From contig JABDGS010000007.1 in NCBI GenBank assembly GCA_013285915.1, positions 1 to 64,000 of the forward strand: a stretch of 64,000 nucleotides of DNA, in the 5' to 3' direction. Made by a program: the position numbers and the translations under genes. Below are positions 63,206 to 64,000 of this stretch, one piece after another. Source of the stretch: Bacteroidota bacterium (GTDB taxonomy: Bacteria > Bacteroidota > Bacteroidia > Chitinophagales > Chitinophagaceae). The notes below the pieces were generated by a model. The model saw only the letters and a list, made by a program, of their open reading frames with translations. It was not told where the DNA came from and ran no database searches. Position 1 is the stretch's first letter. Each line of letters starts with the position of its first letter.

Positions 63206-63693
63206 AATAATTGTTTTGTCTGTGCAGTAAGGTTATTACCATCAAATATATATGGCACAGTATTGATGCTCAGGCTGTCAATTTTTATACGCAGCATTTC
63301 GCTCAAATAGTTTTTATACCAAGAATTGAACTGCTGACCGGTAAGGGTATCAACGTATTTTGACGAATCAGTAAAATGGAGCAGCCTTTTTATTTCGGTG
63401 TTAAACACCTGGGTGTTCCAGCTTTGCTGGCGGTTAAATAAGTCAACAGGGAGGGTTATTCTGTCCCATTGGTAAGGGGTGAAATTTTTTGTTTGAAGCT
63501 TTTTACCGTTTACATTTATTTCAGTAACCATGTACTCTTTTTGAGGCAATATAACGGCGGAGTACATGCCATAGTGATATATTGGTGATATTGATATACC
63601 CTGCTTTACATCCATAACCAGTTGCACAATTATGAAAAGCACAATTAAAACAAACCACCATTTGTTGGCATTAAACAACCTTTTTAAATACAT
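63202..63693 (-). CDS. Hypothetical single-pass membrane protein
   Basis: 163 residues from the ATG at 63693 (a longer in-frame start is possible). One transmembrane helix (WWFVLIVLFIIVQLVMDV) near the N-terminus precedes an extracytoplasmic alpha/beta domain (SPIYHYGMYSAVILPQKEY). The stop codon overlaps the start of the HTTM-like gene, so the two are translated from one mRNA and probably act together. Not recognised. Confidence 0.7.
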   Translation of the reverse strand: MYLKRLFNANKWWFVLIVLFIIVQLVMDVKQGISISPIYHYGMYSAVILPQKEYMVTEINVNGKKLQTKNFTPYQWDRITLPVDLFNRQQSWNTQVFNTEIKRLLHFTDSSKYVDTLTGQQFNSWYKNYLSEMLRIKIDSLSINTVPYIFDGNNLTAQTKQLF

Positions 63694-63757
63694 GCTGGTA
63701 AAGTTATTATTTTGTTTTAAGACGAGGCATGAATAAGAATCAGCTGGCAACAACGCC

Positions 63758-64000
63758 CTAACGCATTAAATACATTTTACCATACCCTTTATTAAAGTAT
63801 TGGTCAGTATTTACCTGCTGGCCGCTGGCATCAAGCGTGGAGAATTTATCAAGTGAATGGCCGTTAAGGTTTGTGAGTACGCGGTACAGGTACACGCCAT
63901 TTGCCAACTTTTGACCATATTGGTCGGTGCCATTCCATTTATAGGTTGTTATATTACGGCCTATGTGCAGCGGCCCAAGTTCCTCAGTAGTGATTTCCTT
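63758..64000 (-). CDS. C-terminus of a large secreted protein (FlgD-Ig/T9SS-like), partial
   Basis: An open frame of 80 codons runs off the right edge and stops at the TAG at 63758-63760. It encodes TYKWNGTDQYGQKLANGVYL, then YRVLTN, the FlgD-Ig-like fold that often ends type-IX-secreted or gliding proteins such as the PorU-like peptidase family. The sequence ends KGYGKMYLMR. The rest of the gene lies outside the window, so the identity stays open. Confidence 0.65.
   Translation of the reverse strand, partial: KEITTEELGPLHIGRNITTYKWNGTDQYGQKLANGVYLYRVLTNLNGHSLDKFSTLDASGQQVNTDQYFNKGYGKMYLMR

Noticed and set aside
1-64000. CRISPR arrays, prophage, insertion sequences
   Set aside because: No regularly spaced repeats, transposase, integrase or phage structural genes were seen in the window.

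Overview
The window is chromosomal DNA from a member of the Bacteroidota, most likely a Chitinophagales/Chitinophagaceae-type environmental bacterium. The evidence is of several kinds. Promoter-like TAnnTTTG (-7) boxes sit just upstream of start codons, and Shine-Dalgarno sequences are not evident. Outer-membrane proteins start with a carboxypeptidase-regulatory-like domain. A LytS/LytTR pair, a DUF4270 lipoprotein, type IX secretion (T9SS) C-terminal signals, a rhomboid with the Bacteroidota C-terminal extension and a membrane pyrophosphatase are all present. The family assignment is an inference. No rRNA, tRNA, CRISPR array, phage or transposase gene was seen.

Layout. 1-5.0 kb: end of an MFS symporter, a LytS-type kinase/LytTR regulator pair and a large outer-membrane beta-barrel receptor. 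5.1-11.7 kb: a lipoprotein polysaccharide deacetylase and a compact glycan cluster (three GT2s, one GT4, two methyltransferases) around a divergent promoter pair at 9.1 kb. 11.7-20.6 kb: K+-dependent-type membrane pyrophosphatase, NAD(P)HX repair enzyme, an Ate/Bpt-like aminoacyl-transferase, GNAT, MFS, a methylglyoxal-synthase-like protein that has lost its catalytic residues, and a TfoX-N protein. 20.9-24.2 kb: secreted protein plus membrane-tethered LuxR regulator, secreted bicupin and a TPR protein. 24.2-29.2 kb: rhomboid, an asparaginase/nucleotidyltransferase/CutC operon and type II NADH dehydrogenase. 29.3-30.4 kb: an AT-rich accessory island with one orphan gene, a long imperfect palindrome and flanking imperfect direct repeats.

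30.5-48 kb: small conserved proteins, gyrA followed by a TPR protein, a GYF-domain membrane protein, a saccharopine-dehydrogenase-like enzyme, cupin, beta-barrel protein, nrnA-FKBP operon, a plant-type LRR protein with T9SS signal, ndk, and a pckA-fbp operon joining two gluconeogenic enzymes. 48.2-64 kb: SDR and DUF6132, metK, a DUF4270 / GT5-domain operon divergent from panC-panD, a flippase-like membrane protein overlapping rfaE2, ppk1-ppx (polyphosphate synthesis and hydrolysis), RDD, a TPR-fused esterase, two membrane proteins, and the C-terminus of a T9SS-type secreted protein running off the window.

Most genes are ordinary housekeeping genes. The items most worth a second look are: the methylglyoxal-synthase pseudoenzyme (19.5 kb); the palindromic island (29.3-30.4 kb); two promoter-plus-terminator units with no gene (14.15 and 45.1 kb) that may encode small RNAs; the Ate-like protein; the lysine at the quinolone-resistance position of GyrA; and a dispersed intergenic repeat that supplies the stop codon of cutC.
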